NCBI GenBank assembly: GCA_051208045.1 | Contig: JBPJFY010000001.1 | Coordinates: 62,001 to 126,000 of the forward strand | Direction: 5' to 3' | Source of the DNA: LZORAL124-50-18 sp051208045 | GTDB lineage: Bacteria; Pseudomonadota; Gammaproteobacteria; Pseudomonadales; Oleiphilaceae | Length of the DNA: 64,000 bases | Shown here: one piece after another, positions 35,745 to 44,906 of the stretch | Layout: each line of letters begins with the position of its first letter | Numbering within the stretch: position 1 is the first letter of the stretch | Program-made: the position numbers and the translations under genes | The notes under the pieces: generated by a model | Told to the model about the DNA's origin: nothing | The model's database searches: none | What the model saw: only the letters and a program-made list of their open reading frames with translations

Positions 35745-36056
35745 TCAGCGTATTTGGCGCAAAATGTTGGAGAGCTTGGGATTAGGTTTGGCTGCTTTTT
35801 TATAGAGCACGGCCATTTTTCCGATGGTTTGAATTAATGATGCGCCGCTTGCGGCCAGTATTTCTTCGGTGAGTAGCGCTCGATCGCTTTTTTCGCCCAG
35901 ATTAATTTTGATTTTTATCAGTTCATGGTCATTCAGTGCGCGGGTCAGTTCTGCCAGCAATGCTTCACTGGCCCCGTTTTCACCAACAATGATGACGGGT
36001 TTAAGGTTGTGGGCAATGGCGCGGTACTGTTTTATCTGGTCAGAAGAAAGCTTCAT
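35745..36056 (-). CDS. yhbY: CRS1/YhbY-domain RNA-binding protein
   Basis: 103-residue single-domain CRM protein associated with assembly of the large ribosomal subunit. Family marks are QYRAIAHNLKPVIIVGENGASEALLAE and HELIKIKI followed by the glycine-containing loop. In many gammaproteobacteria it lies beside and divergent to rlmE, as here. Only about 108 bases separate the two starts, so their promoters must overlap or lie close. Confidence 0.95.
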   Translation of the reverse strand: MKLSSDQIKQYRAIAHNLKPVIIVGENGASEALLAELTRALNDHELIKIKINLGEKSDRALLTEEILAASGASLIQTIGKMAVLYKKAAKPNPKLSNILRQIR

Positions 36057-36164
36057 TATTTCATACTCGGGAAATGTATATTAAATTGAACAGAGAGTGG
36101 CGCGTAGACGTGCCGGCTCTCTGTACGTTTGGCAAGTATTTTACCATAATTTGGGAGGTTGCCA

Positions 36165-36785
36165 GTGGCGAGATCCAAAACCAGTGCACGATGGTTGAAA
36201 GAGCATTTTGACGACCAGTATGTGAAGCAATCCAGAAAGGATGGTTATCGGTCGCGGGCCAGTTATAAACTGTTGGAAATTGATCAAAAAGACAAAATTC
36301 TCAAGCCTGGGGCCACAGTCATTGACCTGGGGGCAGCACCCGGTGGGTGGACTCAGGTGGCGGTGGAAAAAGTCGGCGAAAGCGGTTGCGTGATAGCCAG
36401 TGATATCCTGCCAATGGATGCGTTCGCCGATGTGTGCTTTATTCAAGGCGATTTTACCGAAGAGTCTGTGTTAAATCAGATCCTGGATGCGATAGGAGAA
36501 AATAAGGCAGACCTTGTAATTTCGGATATGGCCCCCAATATGAGTGGTATGCCCTCTGTGGATATCCCCAAATCCATGTATTTGGTGGAATTGGCGCTGG
36601 ATTTAGCGAAGACGGTGCTAAAGCCTGGTGGTACTTTCGTTACGAAGGTCTTCCAGGGGGAAGGGTTCGATGCGTTGCTGCTCGATATGCGTGCAAACTT
36701 TTCAAAGGTGGTGAGTCGCAAGCCGGATGCCTCCCGGTCACGATCCAGAGAAGTTTATCAGGTGTGCAAAGGGTTTAAAGGGTGA
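36165..36785 (+). CDS. rlmE: 23S rRNA 2'-O-ribose methyltransferase RlmE (FtsJ/RrmJ)
   Basis: Methylates the 2'-O of U2552 (E. coli numbering) in 23S rRNA using S-adenosylmethionine. The 206 residues contain RSRASYKLLEIDQK, SAM motif I DLGAAPGGWTQVA, and the K-D-K-E tetrad context (Lys in RASYK, Asp in SDMAPNMSG, Lys in FVTKVFQGEG, Glu in SREVYQV). The start is GTG 36165, with GGGAGG 6 bases upstream and a normal opening ARSKTSARWLKEHF. The ftsH gene follows after 190 bases in which I see no gene or RNA. Confidence 0.97.
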   Translation: MARSKTSARWLKEHFDDQYVKQSRKDGYRSRASYKLLEIDQKDKILKPGATVIDLGAAPGGWTQVAVEKVGESGCVIASDILPMDAFADVCFIQGDFTEESVLNQILDAIGENKADLVISDMAPNMSGMPSVDIPKSMYLVELALDLAKTVLKPGGTFVTKVFQGEGFDALLLDMRANFSKVVSRKPDASRSRSREVYQVCKGFKG

Positions 36786-36975
36786 TTGTGTTCACTATCC
36801 GTGTGGGTGTTGTGCCCGAGAAAACCGACGGCCGCTGGTTTGCGTAAGCATCTTGTAGTAAGGTTGAGGCAGAAGTGACTGTTGCGTGTGCATCGACTGT
36901 GCAACGAGGCTTCCCGCCCGTGTAATCACACTGAGCGGGTGATGGGTTAACTGGATAAAAAGAGTAGGGTTTCAC

Positions 36976-38916
36976 TTGAACGATATGGCAAAGAATCTCG
37001 TTTTATGGCTGATCATCGCGGCAGTGCTGTTGACAGTCTTTAATAACTTCAACCCTGGCCGAAGTGCAGAGACCACTGATTACTCTTCGTTCGTGGAAAT
37101 GTACGAATCAGGCCAGGTGAGCAAGGTGGTCATTGACGGCCTTCGCATTGACGGTACTCGTACAGATGGTACCCACTTTGAGACCGTACGCCCCAGTTCA
37201 CCCGATTTTAATTTGATTGATGATCTGCTCAAGCATAAGGTCATCATCGAAGGGCGTGAGCCTGAGCAGCAAAGTATCTGGACTCAGCTGCTGGTCGCTT
37301 CCTTCCCGATTCTCGTGATCATTGCCGTATTTATGTTTTTCATGCGGCAGATGCAGGGCGGGGCCGGTGGCAAAGGGCCGATGTCCTTTGGCAAGAGCAA
37401 AGCGCGCCTGATGAGCGAAGACCAGATCAAAACCACGTTCGCCGATGTGGCGGGTGTGGATGAAGCCAAAGAAGATGTGAAAGAGCTGGTGGAGTTTCTG
37501 CGTGATCCAAGCAAATTCCAGCGTCTCGGCGGCCGAATTCCTCGGGGTGTATTGATGGTGGGGCAACCCGGTACCGGTAAAACGCTGCTGGCAAAAGCCA
37601 TCGCCGGTGAAGCCAAGGTGCCGTTTTTCTCTATCTCCGGATCGGACTTTGTAGAGATGTTTGTGGGCGTGGGTGCATCACGAGTCCGAGACATGTTTGA
37701 TCAGGCCAAGAAGCAATCTCCCTGTATTATCTTTATCGACGAAATTGACGCCGTCGGTCGACATCGTGGCGCTGGACTGGGTGGCGGTCACGACGAACGC
37801 GAGCAGACATTGAACCAATTGCTGGTGGAAATGGACGGCTTTGAAGGAAATGAAGGGGTTATTGTCATTGCGGCGACTAACCGGCCAGATGTACTGGACC
37901 CGGCATTGCTGCGCCCCGGACGCTTTGATCGTCAAGTCGTGGTATCGCTGCCCGACATTCTTGGCAGAGAGCAGATACTGAAAGTGCACATGGGGAAAGT
38001 ACCATTGGCGGAGGATGTGCAGGCATCCGTACTGGCTCGGGGGACACCCGGATTCTCCGGTGCTGACTTGGCCAACCTGGTGAATGAGGCAGCCCTGTTT
38101 GCCGCACGCGCGAATCGCCGTACGGTTGGTATGCAGGAGTTCGAGCTGGCAAAAGACAAAATCATGATGGGTGCAGAGCGTCGATCCATGGTGATGTCAG
38201 AAGATGAGAAACTGTTGACGGCGTGGCACGAGGCCGGCCATGCCATCGTGGGCCATCTGATGCCTGTGCATGATCCTGTGCACAAGGTCACCATTATTCC
38301 CAGGGGTAGAGCGCTCGGTGTGACCATGTATCTCCCTGAGGAAGATCGCCACAGTTACAGCCGTGCCCTGCTGTTAGGGAAAATTTGTAGCGCCTATGGC
38401 GGCCGTATTGCTGAAGAAATGCTGTTGGGGCCTGATGGGGTCACCAGCGGGGCCAGTCAGGACATTAAAGTGGCGACAGAGATCGCCCGCAGTATGGTGA
38501 CCAAATGGGGATTGTCCGAGAAACTGGGACCTTTGCTCTATGATGAGGCCGAGGAGGAGGTATTCCTGGGCCGGTCAGCCGGTCATGCTGCGAAGGTGTA
38601 TTCCCCGGAAACCGCGCAGCGTATCGATGAAGAAGTTCGAAACATTATTGATGATTGCTACTCGAAGGCGACACGCTTGCTGGAGGAGCACCGGGATAAG
38701 CTGGAGTTGATGGCCAACACCCTGATGAAATATGAAACCATCGATGCCGCCCAGATCGGTGATATTATGGCTGGAAAAGAGCCAGCGCCGCCGAAAGGGT
38801 GGGGAGAAGGTGGGTCCAATGGTGGTGTAGGCGGCCCAAAGGCAGCCGCTTCTGAGGCTGAAGACCCCGATGCGGACTCACCGGACTCTGGTGATGAAAC
38901 CGTGACCCGCACATAA
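36976..38916 (+). CDS. ftsH: ATP-dependent zinc metalloprotease FtsH
   Basis: Hexameric inner-membrane AAA protease that degrades membrane and regulatory proteins. The 646 residues have transmembrane helices at about 6-24 and 102-120 with a periplasmic domain between, Walker A GQPGTGKT, Walker B IIFIDEIDAVG, arginine fingers in RPGRFDR, and the zinc motif HEAGH near 418. TTG 36976 is kept because TAGGG lies 6 bases upstream and because NDMAKNL matches E. coli SDMAKNL; ATG 36985 gives the shorter form. A terminator at 38936 separates it from folP. Confidence 0.98.
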   Translation: MNDMAKNLVLWLIIAAVLLTVFNNFNPGRSAETTDYSSFVEMYESGQVSKVVIDGLRIDGTRTDGTHFETVRPSSPDFNLIDDLLKHKVIIEGREPEQQSIWTQLLVASFPILVIIAVFMFFMRQMQGGAGGKGPMSFGKSKARLMSEDQIKTTFADVAGVDEAKEDVKELVEFLRDPSKFQRLGGRIPRGVLMVGQPGTGKTLLAKAIAGEAKVPFFSISGSDFVEMFVGVGASRVRDMFDQAKKQSPCIIFIDEIDAVGRHRGAGLGGGHDEREQTLNQLLVEMDGFEGNEGVIVIAATNRPDVLDPALLRPGRFDRQVVVSLPDILGREQILKVHMGKVPLAEDVQASVLARGTPGFSGADLANLVNEAALFAARANRRTVGMQEFELAKDKIMMGAERRSMVMSEDEKLLTAWHEAGHAIVGHLMPVHDPVHKVTIIPRGRALGVTMYLPEEDRHSYSRALLLGKICSAYGGRIAEEMLLGPDGVTSGASQDIKVATEIARSMVTKWGLSEKLGPLLYDEAEEEVFLGRSAGHAAKVYSPETAQRIDEEVRNIIDDCYSKATRLLEEHRDKLELMANTLMKYETIDAAQIGDIMAGKEPAPPKGWGEGGSNGGVGGPKAAASEAEDPDADSPDSGDETVTRT

Positions 38917-38935
38917 TGACCCCCATCTGATCTTT

Positions 38936-38962
38936 AAAACACCTCCTAGTGAGGTGTTTTTT
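38936..38962 (+). terminator. Terminator of ftsH
   Basis: AACACCTC (38938-38945) pairs with GAGGTGTT (38951-38958), followed by a T-run. The next gene, folP, starts 57 bases later. Confidence 0.88.
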
Positions 38963-39018
38963 CGTTTTCAGTTGTGCACGATTTTTTGAAACTTTTCCCA
39001 AGATTGCCGTAGGATTAC

Positions 39019-39855
39019 ATGGAATCAACAGCTTGGCAGCGACTCATTTGCCCGGATACCCCTTCCGTCATGGGGATACTCAATGTAACGCCCGACTCAT
39101 TTTCCGATGGGGGAAGGTACAATACTCTGGATCTCGCCATCGAGCAGGCGGCCACGATGGTGGCTGATGGTGCGGATGTTATTGATGTTGGTGGGGAGTC
39201 CACGCGTCCGGGTGCGCTACCTGTGACTGCGCAACAGGAATTGGATCGCGTCATCCCTGTGATCGAGGGTATACGTCGCCAACTTGATTGCATTATTTCT
39301 GTGGATACCAGCTCCCCCTTGGTCATGCGTGAGGCGGTAGCTGCCGGGGCGGATTTTGTGAATGATGTGCGTGCGCTCGGTCAAGCGGGGGCGGTAGCTG
39401 AAGTCGCCGCACTTGATGTGCCGGTATGCCTCATGCATATGCAAGGGTCGCCCCAGACCATGCAGCAGAATCCTGACTACACTTCAGTGGTGGCTTCGGT
39501 CGTAGAATTTCTGGCAGACCGGATACAGCAATGCGTTGATGCCGGAATTTCTCGGGAAAAAATTATCATCGACCCCGGTTTTGGATTTGGTAAGCGACTT
39601 GAACACAATCTGGCTTTGCTTTCGAATCTTGAGCGACTGCATGCGCTGAAGTGTCCGATGTTGATTGGTGTTTCGCGTAAATCGATGTTTGGGCAGTTGC
39701 TTGGTCGGGATGTCGGCGATCGTTTGGCCGGAACAATTGCCGCGACCGTAATTGCGGCCCAGAAAAGGTGTGCCATTATGCGAGTGCATGATGTGAGAGA
39801 AGCGGTGGATGCGGTAAAGATGGTTAAGGCAATGAGAGAGTATGCGGATGAGTAA
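39019..39855 (+). CDS. folP: Dihydropteroate synthase
   Basis: Joins p-aminobenzoate and dihydropterin pyrophosphate in folate synthesis; target of sulfonamides. The 278 residues form a TIM barrel with both family signatures: MGILNVTPDSFSDGG near 18-32 and VIDVGGESTRPGA near 54-66. IIDPGFGFGKRLEHN contributes the pterin site. The stop overlaps the glmM start by 8 bases, so translation is probably coupled, as in other gammaproteobacteria. Confidence 0.97.
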   Translation: MESTAWQRLICPDTPSVMGILNVTPDSFSDGGRYNTLDLAIEQAATMVADGADVIDVGGESTRPGALPVTAQQELDRVIPVIEGIRRQLDCIISVDTSSPLVMREAVAAGADFVNDVRALGQAGAVAEVAALDVPVCLMHMQGSPQTMQQNPDYTSVVASVVEFLADRIQQCVDAGISREKIIIDPGFGFGKRLEHNLALLSNLERLHALKCPMLIGVSRKSMFGQLLGRDVGDRLAGTIAATVIAAQKRCAIMRVHDVREAVDAVKMVKAMREYADE

Positions 39856-41191
39856 GCGTAAGTATTTTGGTACGGATGGTATTCGTGGAGAAGTTGGCAA
39901 GGCACCTATCACACCCGACTTCATGCTTAAGTTGGGTTGGGCGGCGGGCAAGGTGTTTTCAGAAGGGCGCCAGAAAGGCAAGGTGCTGATTGGAAAAGAC
40001 ACACGAACCTCCGGATATATGTTTGAGTCCGCCCTGGAGGCTGGACTGTCCGCTGCGGGTGTAGATGTTTGTTTACTTGGTCCGATGCCGACACCCGCGA
40101 TCGCATATTTGACGCGAACGTTTCGAGCGAATGCAGGTATCGTGATCAGTGCATCGCACAACCCGCATTTTGATAACGGCATTAAATTCTTCTCCTCCCA
40201 GGGGGAAAAGCTGGACGATGCCGTGGAGCAAAGTATCGAAGCCTACCTGGAACAAGATCTGGAAGTGGTAGAAGCACATTTGTTGGGTAAGGCCAGCAGA
40301 ATTGCAGATGCTGCAGGCCGATACGTCGAGTTTTGCAAAAGCACCGTGCCTTCCAGTATGAGCTTTGATGGAATGAAAGTCGTATTGGATTGCGCACACG
40401 GAGCGACTTACCACGTGGCTCCCCTTGTTTTTAGTGAACTGGGTGCTGCAGTAACCACTGTTGGCACAGAGCCCAATGGTCTGAACATTAACAAAGAGGT
40501 AGGCTCTACCCGTCCGGAAGCCTTGGTGCAAGCGGTGCTCAATCAGAATGCAGATTTGGGTGTCGCCTTCGATGGTGATGGTGATCGGGTGGTGATGGTC
40601 GACCACAAAGGAGAGGTGGTTGACGGTGATGAGCTGCTGTTTATTATCGCGCGCAGCTTGAGTAATAGCGGGCGGCTGAAAGGGGGCGTTGTCGGCACCT
40701 TAATGACCAACTTCGGGGCGGAGATGGCTTTTAGCGAGCTCAATATTCCATTCGAGCGAGCTAACGTCGGTGATCGCTATGTGATGGAAAGAATGAATGC
40801 ACACGGTTGGATCCTGGGAGGGGAAGGCTCAGGCCATATTGTGTGTAAGGAAAACACGACAACCGGTGACGGGATAATTTCCGCGCTGCAAGTGTTGATT
40901 GCGCTGAAGGAATCAGGAAAGAATTTGAATGAATTGAAGGCCGGCATGACAAAGCTGCCCCAGCGAATGTTAAACGTGCGCGTCGCTGAGAAATCTGATC
41001 CACTGCAGCACCCCGATATCCGGCTGGAGGTGCAGCGGGTTGAAGCCGAGCTGGCCGGACAAGGCCGGGTGTTGTTGCGTGCTTCGGGGACAGAGCCAGT
41101 GATTCGAGTGATGACCGAGGGGTCAAACCCGCAATTGATTGAGCAATTGGCGTCTGAGCTGGCGGGTGTCGTGGAGCGTGCATTGGGTTAG
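39848..41191 (+). CDS. glmM: Phosphoglucosamine mutase
   Basis: Interconverts glucosamine-6-phosphate and glucosamine-1-phosphate for UDP-GlcNAc, a peptidoglycan and LPS precursor. The 447 residues show KYFGTDGIRG at the start, the phosphoserine loop VISASHNPHFDNG (active Ser103), the metal loop AFDGDGDRVVMVD and the C-terminal phosphate loop LRASGTEPVIRVM. ATG 39848 gives the standard opening MSKRKYFGTDG; ATG 39842 is two codons upstream. Confidence 0.98.
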   Translation: MSKRKYFGTDGIRGEVGKAPITPDFMLKLGWAAGKVFSEGRQKGKVLIGKDTRTSGYMFESALEAGLSAAGVDVCLLGPMPTPAIAYLTRTFRANAGIVISASHNPHFDNGIKFFSSQGEKLDDAVEQSIEAYLEQDLEVVEAHLLGKASRIADAAGRYVEFCKSTVPSSMSFDGMKVVLDCAHGATYHVAPLVFSELGAAVTTVGTEPNGLNINKEVGSTRPEALVQAVLNQNADLGVAFDGDGDRVVMVDHKGEVVDGDELLFIIARSLSNSGRLKGGVVGTLMTNFGAEMAFSELNIPFERANVGDRYVMERMNAHGWILGGEGSGHIVCKENTTTGDGIISALQVLIALKESGKNLNELKAGMTKLPQRMLNVRVAEKSDPLQHPDIRLEVQRVEAELAGQGRVLLRASGTEPVIRVMTEGSNPQLIEQLASELAGVVERALG

Positions 41192-41265
41192 GTGCCGGGG
41201 AAATTGGTCGGAGTTCAGTGACTTGGCTCCTTGTTCCCGGGGTGTTGAGATAATAAATAATTTGC

Positions 41266-41294
41266 TTGTATGTTAAATGTAAGTCGGTTAGTAT
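41266..41294 (+). promoter_or_regulatory. Candidate promoter of tpiA-secG
   Basis: TTGTAT at 41266-41271 and TAGTAT at 41289-41294 are spaced by 17 bases, 27 bases before the tpiA start. The surrounding DNA is locally AT-rich. Confidence 0.45.
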
Positions 41295-41321
41295 TCCGCC
41301 TCCTGATTTTTAGGTGAGTGT

Positions 41322-42080
41322 ATGCGAAAGAAACTCGTAGCAGGTAACTGGAAAATGAATGGCGATCGTGCTCTGGCAAGATCGTTAGCTCAACAGGTGT
41401 CTGCAGGCGTAGTTGATCTCGATGTGGATGTTGCCCTGTTTCCGCCCTTTGTCTATCTGGCGGAGGTCATTGGGGCAGTGAGTCGGCCGGGATCAAGTAT
41501 GCTGATTGGTGGGCAAAACCTGGCGGTTTATCGTGAGGGGGCCTATACCGGCGAAGTTTCTGGCGGAATGCTTGCTGATGTGGGGTGTGCCATGGTGCTG
41601 GTCGGTCATTCCGAACGGCGGACTTTGTTCGGCGAAAGCAGTATGCTTGTTGCCGAGAAAGTTGAAAAAGCGCTGGACTGCGGATTGACGCCGGTCCTGT
41701 GTGTGGGCGAGACTTTAGAGCAGCGCGAAAATGGCGTGATGGAGTCTGTCTTGCGGGAGCAGCTGGATCCGGTCCTGTCTCGCTTGGGTGTGGCACAACT
41801 CAGAGAAGTTGTTGTGGCTTACGAGCCGGTATGGGCAATCGGTACCGGGGTGACCGCGTCGCCTGAGCAGGCGCAAAATGCACATGCTTTTGTGCGGCAG
41901 GTAGTTGCTGAAGCATCGCAGGAAGTCGCAACGACAATGAAAATTCTGTACGGAGGAAGTGTCAAAGCGGAAAACGCGGGTACACTTTTCAGTATGCCGG
42001 ACATTGATGGTGGCTTGGTCGGTGGTGCTTCTTTAGAGGCAGATGGATTCATCGAGATTTGTCGAGCGGCAGTAGAGTAA
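41322..42080 (+). CDS. tpiA: Triosephosphate isomerase
   Basis: Interconverts dihydroxyacetone phosphate and glyceraldehyde-3-phosphate in glycolysis. The 252 residues form a TIM barrel with NWKMN at the N-terminus, the catalytic His96 in VLVGHSERR, the catalytic Glu168 in YEPVWAIGTG and the phosphate loop LYGGSVKAENA. The gene order glmM-tpiA-secG matches Pseudomonas. Confidence 0.99.
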   Translation: MRKKLVAGNWKMNGDRALARSLAQQVSAGVVDLDVDVALFPPFVYLAEVIGAVSRPGSSMLIGGQNLAVYREGAYTGEVSGGMLADVGCAMVLVGHSERRTLFGESSMLVAEKVEKALDCGLTPVLCVGETLEQRENGVMESVLREQLDPVLSRLGVAQLREVVVAYEPVWAIGTGVTASPEQAQNAHAFVRQVVAEASQEVATTMKILYGGSVKAENAGTLFSMPDIDGGLVGGASLEADGFIEICRAAVE

Positions 42081-42161
42081 GTTATCCAAAGAGTGAGCTG
42101 CGGCCGTAATCAGGTCGTCGTGGTAAGTGTGGCATCATTCTACAGGTAGAGAGTTATTGGG

Positions 42162-42545
42162 ATGGAATGGACAGAAACGATAGTTAATGTGTTGCATGTT
42201 TTGGCGTCCATTGCACTGGTTGCTTTGGTGTTGTTGCAGCACGGAAAAGGCGCAGATGCGGGTGCGGCGTTTGGTAGCGGTGCCTCTCAGACGGTGTTTG
42301 GTTCGCAGGGGAGCGGGTCTTTTCTCACGAAGTTGACAACCTGGATTGCTGTGGTATTTTTTATCACCAGTTTTTCTCTGGCAGTATTTGCCAAGCAGCG
42401 AGCAGATCGGCTGGCGGTGGAGCAGGGGATTATTCCTGAGCTTCAGTCTGTTCCTGCGGAAGAAGCGGCGCCTGGTCTTGAAAGTGAAAGTGCTGAGTCA
42501 AAGCCGGCGGAAGCGAGTAAGTCGGAATTGCCAGAGTTAGAGTAA
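42162..42545 (+). CDS. secG: Protein translocase subunit SecG
   Basis: Small subunit of the SecYEG translocon in the inner membrane. The 127 residues have two hydrophobic helices (about 5-25 and 55-75) separated by the conserved loop LQHGKGADAGAAFGSGASQTVFG. The C-terminal third is Glu/Ala/Ser-rich and poorly conserved. It is followed after 35 bases by a tRNA-Leu gene, as in E. coli and Pseudomonas. Confidence 0.96.
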   Translation: MEWTETIVNVLHVLASIALVALVLLQHGKGADAGAAFGSGASQTVFGSQGSGSFLTKLTTWIAVVFFITSFSLAVFAKQRADRLAVEQGIIPELQSVPAEEAAPGLESESAESKPAEASKSELPELE

Positions 42546-42580
42546 GTGAAATCGGTGTTAAGCCGGTATCTTCTAGAATT

Positions 42581-42665
42581 GCCGAAGTGGTGGAATTGGT
42601 AGACACGCTATCTTGAGGGGGTAGTGGCGTAAGCCGTGCCGGTTCAAGTCCGGCCTTCGGCACCA
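42581..42665 (+). tRNA. tRNA-Leu (anticodon GAG)
   Basis: An 85-base class II tRNA with encoded CCA. The acceptor arm is GCCGAAG (42581-42587) against CTTCGGC (42655-42661), followed by discriminator A and CCA. The D-loop reads TGGTAGAC, the anticodon stem CTATC/GGTAG encloses a loop with GAG at 42615-42617, a variable arm follows, and the T-loop is GGTTCAAGTCC. It closely resembles E. coli leuU, which sits at the same place between secG and rimP. The neighbouring E. coli initiator tRNA gene metY is not present here. Confidence 0.97.
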
Positions 42666-42710
42666 TCTATAAACTTGCGCGAAGCAGTGCGCCCATAAAG
42701 TCCAATCGAC

Positions 42711-42739
42711 TTGACCAATCTTTGTGCTGCTAATATAAT
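42711..42739 (+). promoter_or_regulatory. Strong sigma-70 promoter of the rimP-nusA-infB operon
   Basis: TTGACC at 42711-42716 and a perfect TATAAT at 42734-42739 are separated by exactly 17 bases. Transcription would begin near 42746, giving a leader of about 140 bases with three hairpins before the rimP start. Confidence 0.8.
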
Positions 42740-42786
42740 CGCGCACGTTTTATATCAACGAGTGCTAAGTTGATGCAGGAAGCAAG

Positions 42787-42805
42787 ACCCCGAATGGGGT
42801 TTTTT
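42787..42805 (+). terminator. First terminator-like hairpin in the rimP-nusA leader
   Basis: ACCCC (42787-42791) pairs with GGGGT (42796-42800) around GAAT, followed by TTTTT. A flanking pair CAGGAAG (42776-42782) and CTTCCTG (42811-42817) encloses it, and a separate stem ATCAAC/GTTGAT lies at 42754-42774. The arrangement fits attenuation of the operon that encodes NusA itself. Confidence 0.7.
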
Positions 42806-42837
42806 ATTAACTTCCTGATACTGATGAGGTATTTGTA

Positions 42838-42859
42838 ATGGGCTTTATGCCCATTTTTT
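42838..42859 (+). terminator. Second terminator-like hairpin in the rimP-nusA leader
   Basis: ATGGGC (42838-42843) pairs with GCCCAT (42849-42854) around TTTAT, followed by a T-run to 42859. It lies only 27 bases before the rimP start. Confidence 0.65.
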
Positions 42860-42885
42860 GTTTGTAAAAAAAGTGAGTAACTACA

Positions 42886-43335
42886 TTGTCAAACAAACAG
42901 TCTGTACTTGAAGCTATGCTGGGTCCTGTGATTGAAGGTATGGGGCTTGAGTGTTGGGGGATTGAGTTCATCTCCCAGGGAAAGCATTCTGTGCTTCGAA
43001 TCTATATCGATAGCGATGCAGGAATTAAGCTTGAAGACTGTGAGCGCGTCAGTCGTCAGATTAGTGGTGTTTTGGACGTAGAAGATCCAATTGCCACAGA
43101 ATATACCTTGGAAGTATCTTCGCCGGGTATGGACCGTCCTCTCTTTAAATTAGCTCAGTTTGAACGGTTTTCCGGCAACGTTGTGATGGTCAAATTGCGT
43201 ATGGCGTTTGAAGGTAAACGTAAGTACCAAGGGATACTCAAAGGGATTGAAGGGGACGAAATCGTGTTGCAGATTGACGAGCATGAGCTGTTGCTCCCCT
43301 ATGAACTGATCGATAAGGCAAATATTGTTGCGTGA
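42886..43335 (+). CDS. rimP: Ribosome maturation factor RimP
   Basis: Needed for maturation of the 30S ribosomal subunit. The 149 residues have the N-terminal alpha/beta domain (LEAMLGPVIEGMGLECWGIEF, then LRIYIDSDAGIKLEDCERVSRQIS and YTLEVSSPGMDRPL) and a C-terminal SH3-like domain. The start is TTG 42886, with AAGTGAG 8 bases upstream; the first in-frame ATG would remove nine conserved residues. nusA follows after 39 bases. Confidence 0.96.
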   Translation: MSNKQSVLEAMLGPVIEGMGLECWGIEFISQGKHSVLRIYIDSDAGIKLEDCERVSRQISGVLDVEDPIATEYTLEVSSPGMDRPLFKLAQFERFSGNVVMVKLRMAFEGKRKYQGILKGIEGDEIVLQIDEHELLLPYELIDKANIVA

Positions 43336-43374
43336 ATTGTGTGATAGATTTCTTTCGAATGGCAGGATATCTGA

Positions 43375-44883
43375 ATGAATAAAGAGATATTGCAAGTAGT
43401 AGAAACCGTTTCAAATGAAAAAGGCGTTGAAAAAGAGGTTATCTTTGAAGCTATAGAGCTGGCACTTGCGACTGCCACTAAGAAACGGTACGAAGATGAA
43501 GATGCGGATATCAAAGTCATCATCGATAGAAAGACGGGAGAGTATGAGACATTCCGTCACTGGCTTGTGGTAGACAATGATGCGGTTCCTGCGTTGGGTA
43601 CTGAGTTAACTTTGCAGGAAGCCGATGAGATCAGTGACAGTCTGCAGCTCAAGGAGCGTCTCAAGCCGGGCGATATGCATGAAGAGCAGGTGGAGTCGCT
43701 GTCATTTGGGCGTATCGGAGCCCAGGCGGCCAAGCAGATCATTGTACAAAAAGTGCGTGAAGCAGAGCGTGCAAAAATCGTAGAAGGATTTCGCGGCAAG
43801 GTGGGTGAGCTTCTGTCAGGTACAGTGAAGAAGGTGACCCGCGACAATATCATCATTGATTTGGGGAATAATGCGGAAGCACTCCTGCCGAGGGAGCAGA
43901 CCATTGGGCGTGAAACTTTCCGCATGGGTGACCGTGTACGCGCGTTGCTGAAAGAAATACGTGAGGATAGTCGTGGCGCTCAGTTGATTCTGAGTCGAAG
44001 CTGTTCGGAAATGCTGATTGAGTTGTTTCGTATTGAAGTGCCTGAAATCGCCGAGGAAGTCATCGAAATTCGTGGCGCTGCCCGCGACCCGGGCCTGAGA
44101 GCGAAAATAGCGGTTAAAACCAATGATGGTCGGATTGATCCGGTAGGCGCTTGTGTGGGCATGCGTGGGGCGCGTGTTCAGGCAGTTTCAAATGAATTGG
44201 GCGGTGAGCGGATTGATATTGTCCTGTGGGATGACAATCCTGCCCAGCTCGTAGTGAACGCCATGTCGCCGGCGGAAGTGGCTTCCATCGTGATTGATGA
44301 AGATAAGCATACGATGGACGTTGCGGTGCAGGAAGAAAATCTTGCCATGGCCATTGGGCGTAACGGCCAAAACGTTCGTTTGGCGAGTGAGCTGACTGGC
44401 TGGGAATTGAATGTGATGACAGTCGCTGAGGCTGGCGAGCGTCAAGAGCAGGAGTTCGGTCGGCTGGTTTCCTACTTCCAGAAAATGCTTGATGTGGATG
44501 AAGACCTGGCTGGTGTGCTGGTTGATGAAGGATTCACCACTATCGAAGAAGTGGCTTATGTGCCCATGGAAGAAATTCTTGCCATAGAAGATTTTGATGA
44601 AGAGCTGGTAAATGAGCTGCGGGCTCGCGCAAAAGATCGGCTCCTTAATCAAGCCATTGCATCGGAAGAAGTGTTGGAAGGTCAGGAGCCTGCCGATGAC
44701 TTGCTTGAGATGGATGGTATGGACAGACATCTTGCCTACATTTTGGCAAGCAGGGGCATCATTACGATGGAAGACCTTGCGGATCAATCGGTGGATGAGT
44801 TGATTGAAATAGAAGGCATTGATGAAGCAAAAGCCGGTCAATTGATTATGGCTGCGCGTGAACCCTGGTTTAAAGACCAGTAG
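43375..44883 (+). CDS. nusA: Transcription termination/antitermination factor NusA
   Basis: RNA polymerase-associated factor controlling pausing, termination and antitermination. The 502 residues comprise the N-terminal polymerase-binding domain (1-125), an S1 domain (about 135-200, LLSGTVKKVTRDNIIIDLG), two KH domains (200-345, with DPVGACVGMRGARVQAV and AIGRNGQNVRLASELTGW) and two acidic C-terminal repeats (about 365-500) as in E. coli. AGGAT lies just before ATG 43375. The leader hairpins upstream fit the known autoregulation of nusA operons. Confidence 0.98.
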   Translation: MNKEILQVVETVSNEKGVEKEVIFEAIELALATATKKRYEDEDADIKVIIDRKTGEYETFRHWLVVDNDAVPALGTELTLQEADEISDSLQLKERLKPGDMHEEQVESLSFGRIGAQAAKQIIVQKVREAERAKIVEGFRGKVGELLSGTVKKVTRDNIIIDLGNNAEALLPREQTIGRETFRMGDRVRALLKEIREDSRGAQLILSRSCSEMLIELFRIEVPEIAEEVIEIRGAARDPGLRAKIAVKTNDGRIDPVGACVGMRGARVQAVSNELGGERIDIVLWDDNPAQLVVNAMSPAEVASIVIDEDKHTMDVAVQEENLAMAIGRNGQNVRLASELTGWELNVMTVAEAGERQEQEFGRLVSYFQKMLDVDEDLAGVLVDEGFTTIEEVAYVPMEEILAIEDFDEELVNELRARAKDRLLNQAIASEEVLEGQEPADDLLEMDGMDRHLAYILASRGIITMEDLADQSVDELIEIEGIDEAKAGQLIMAAREPWFKDQ

Positions 44884-44906
44884 TCGGGACAGGAGGAATT
44901 TATAGA

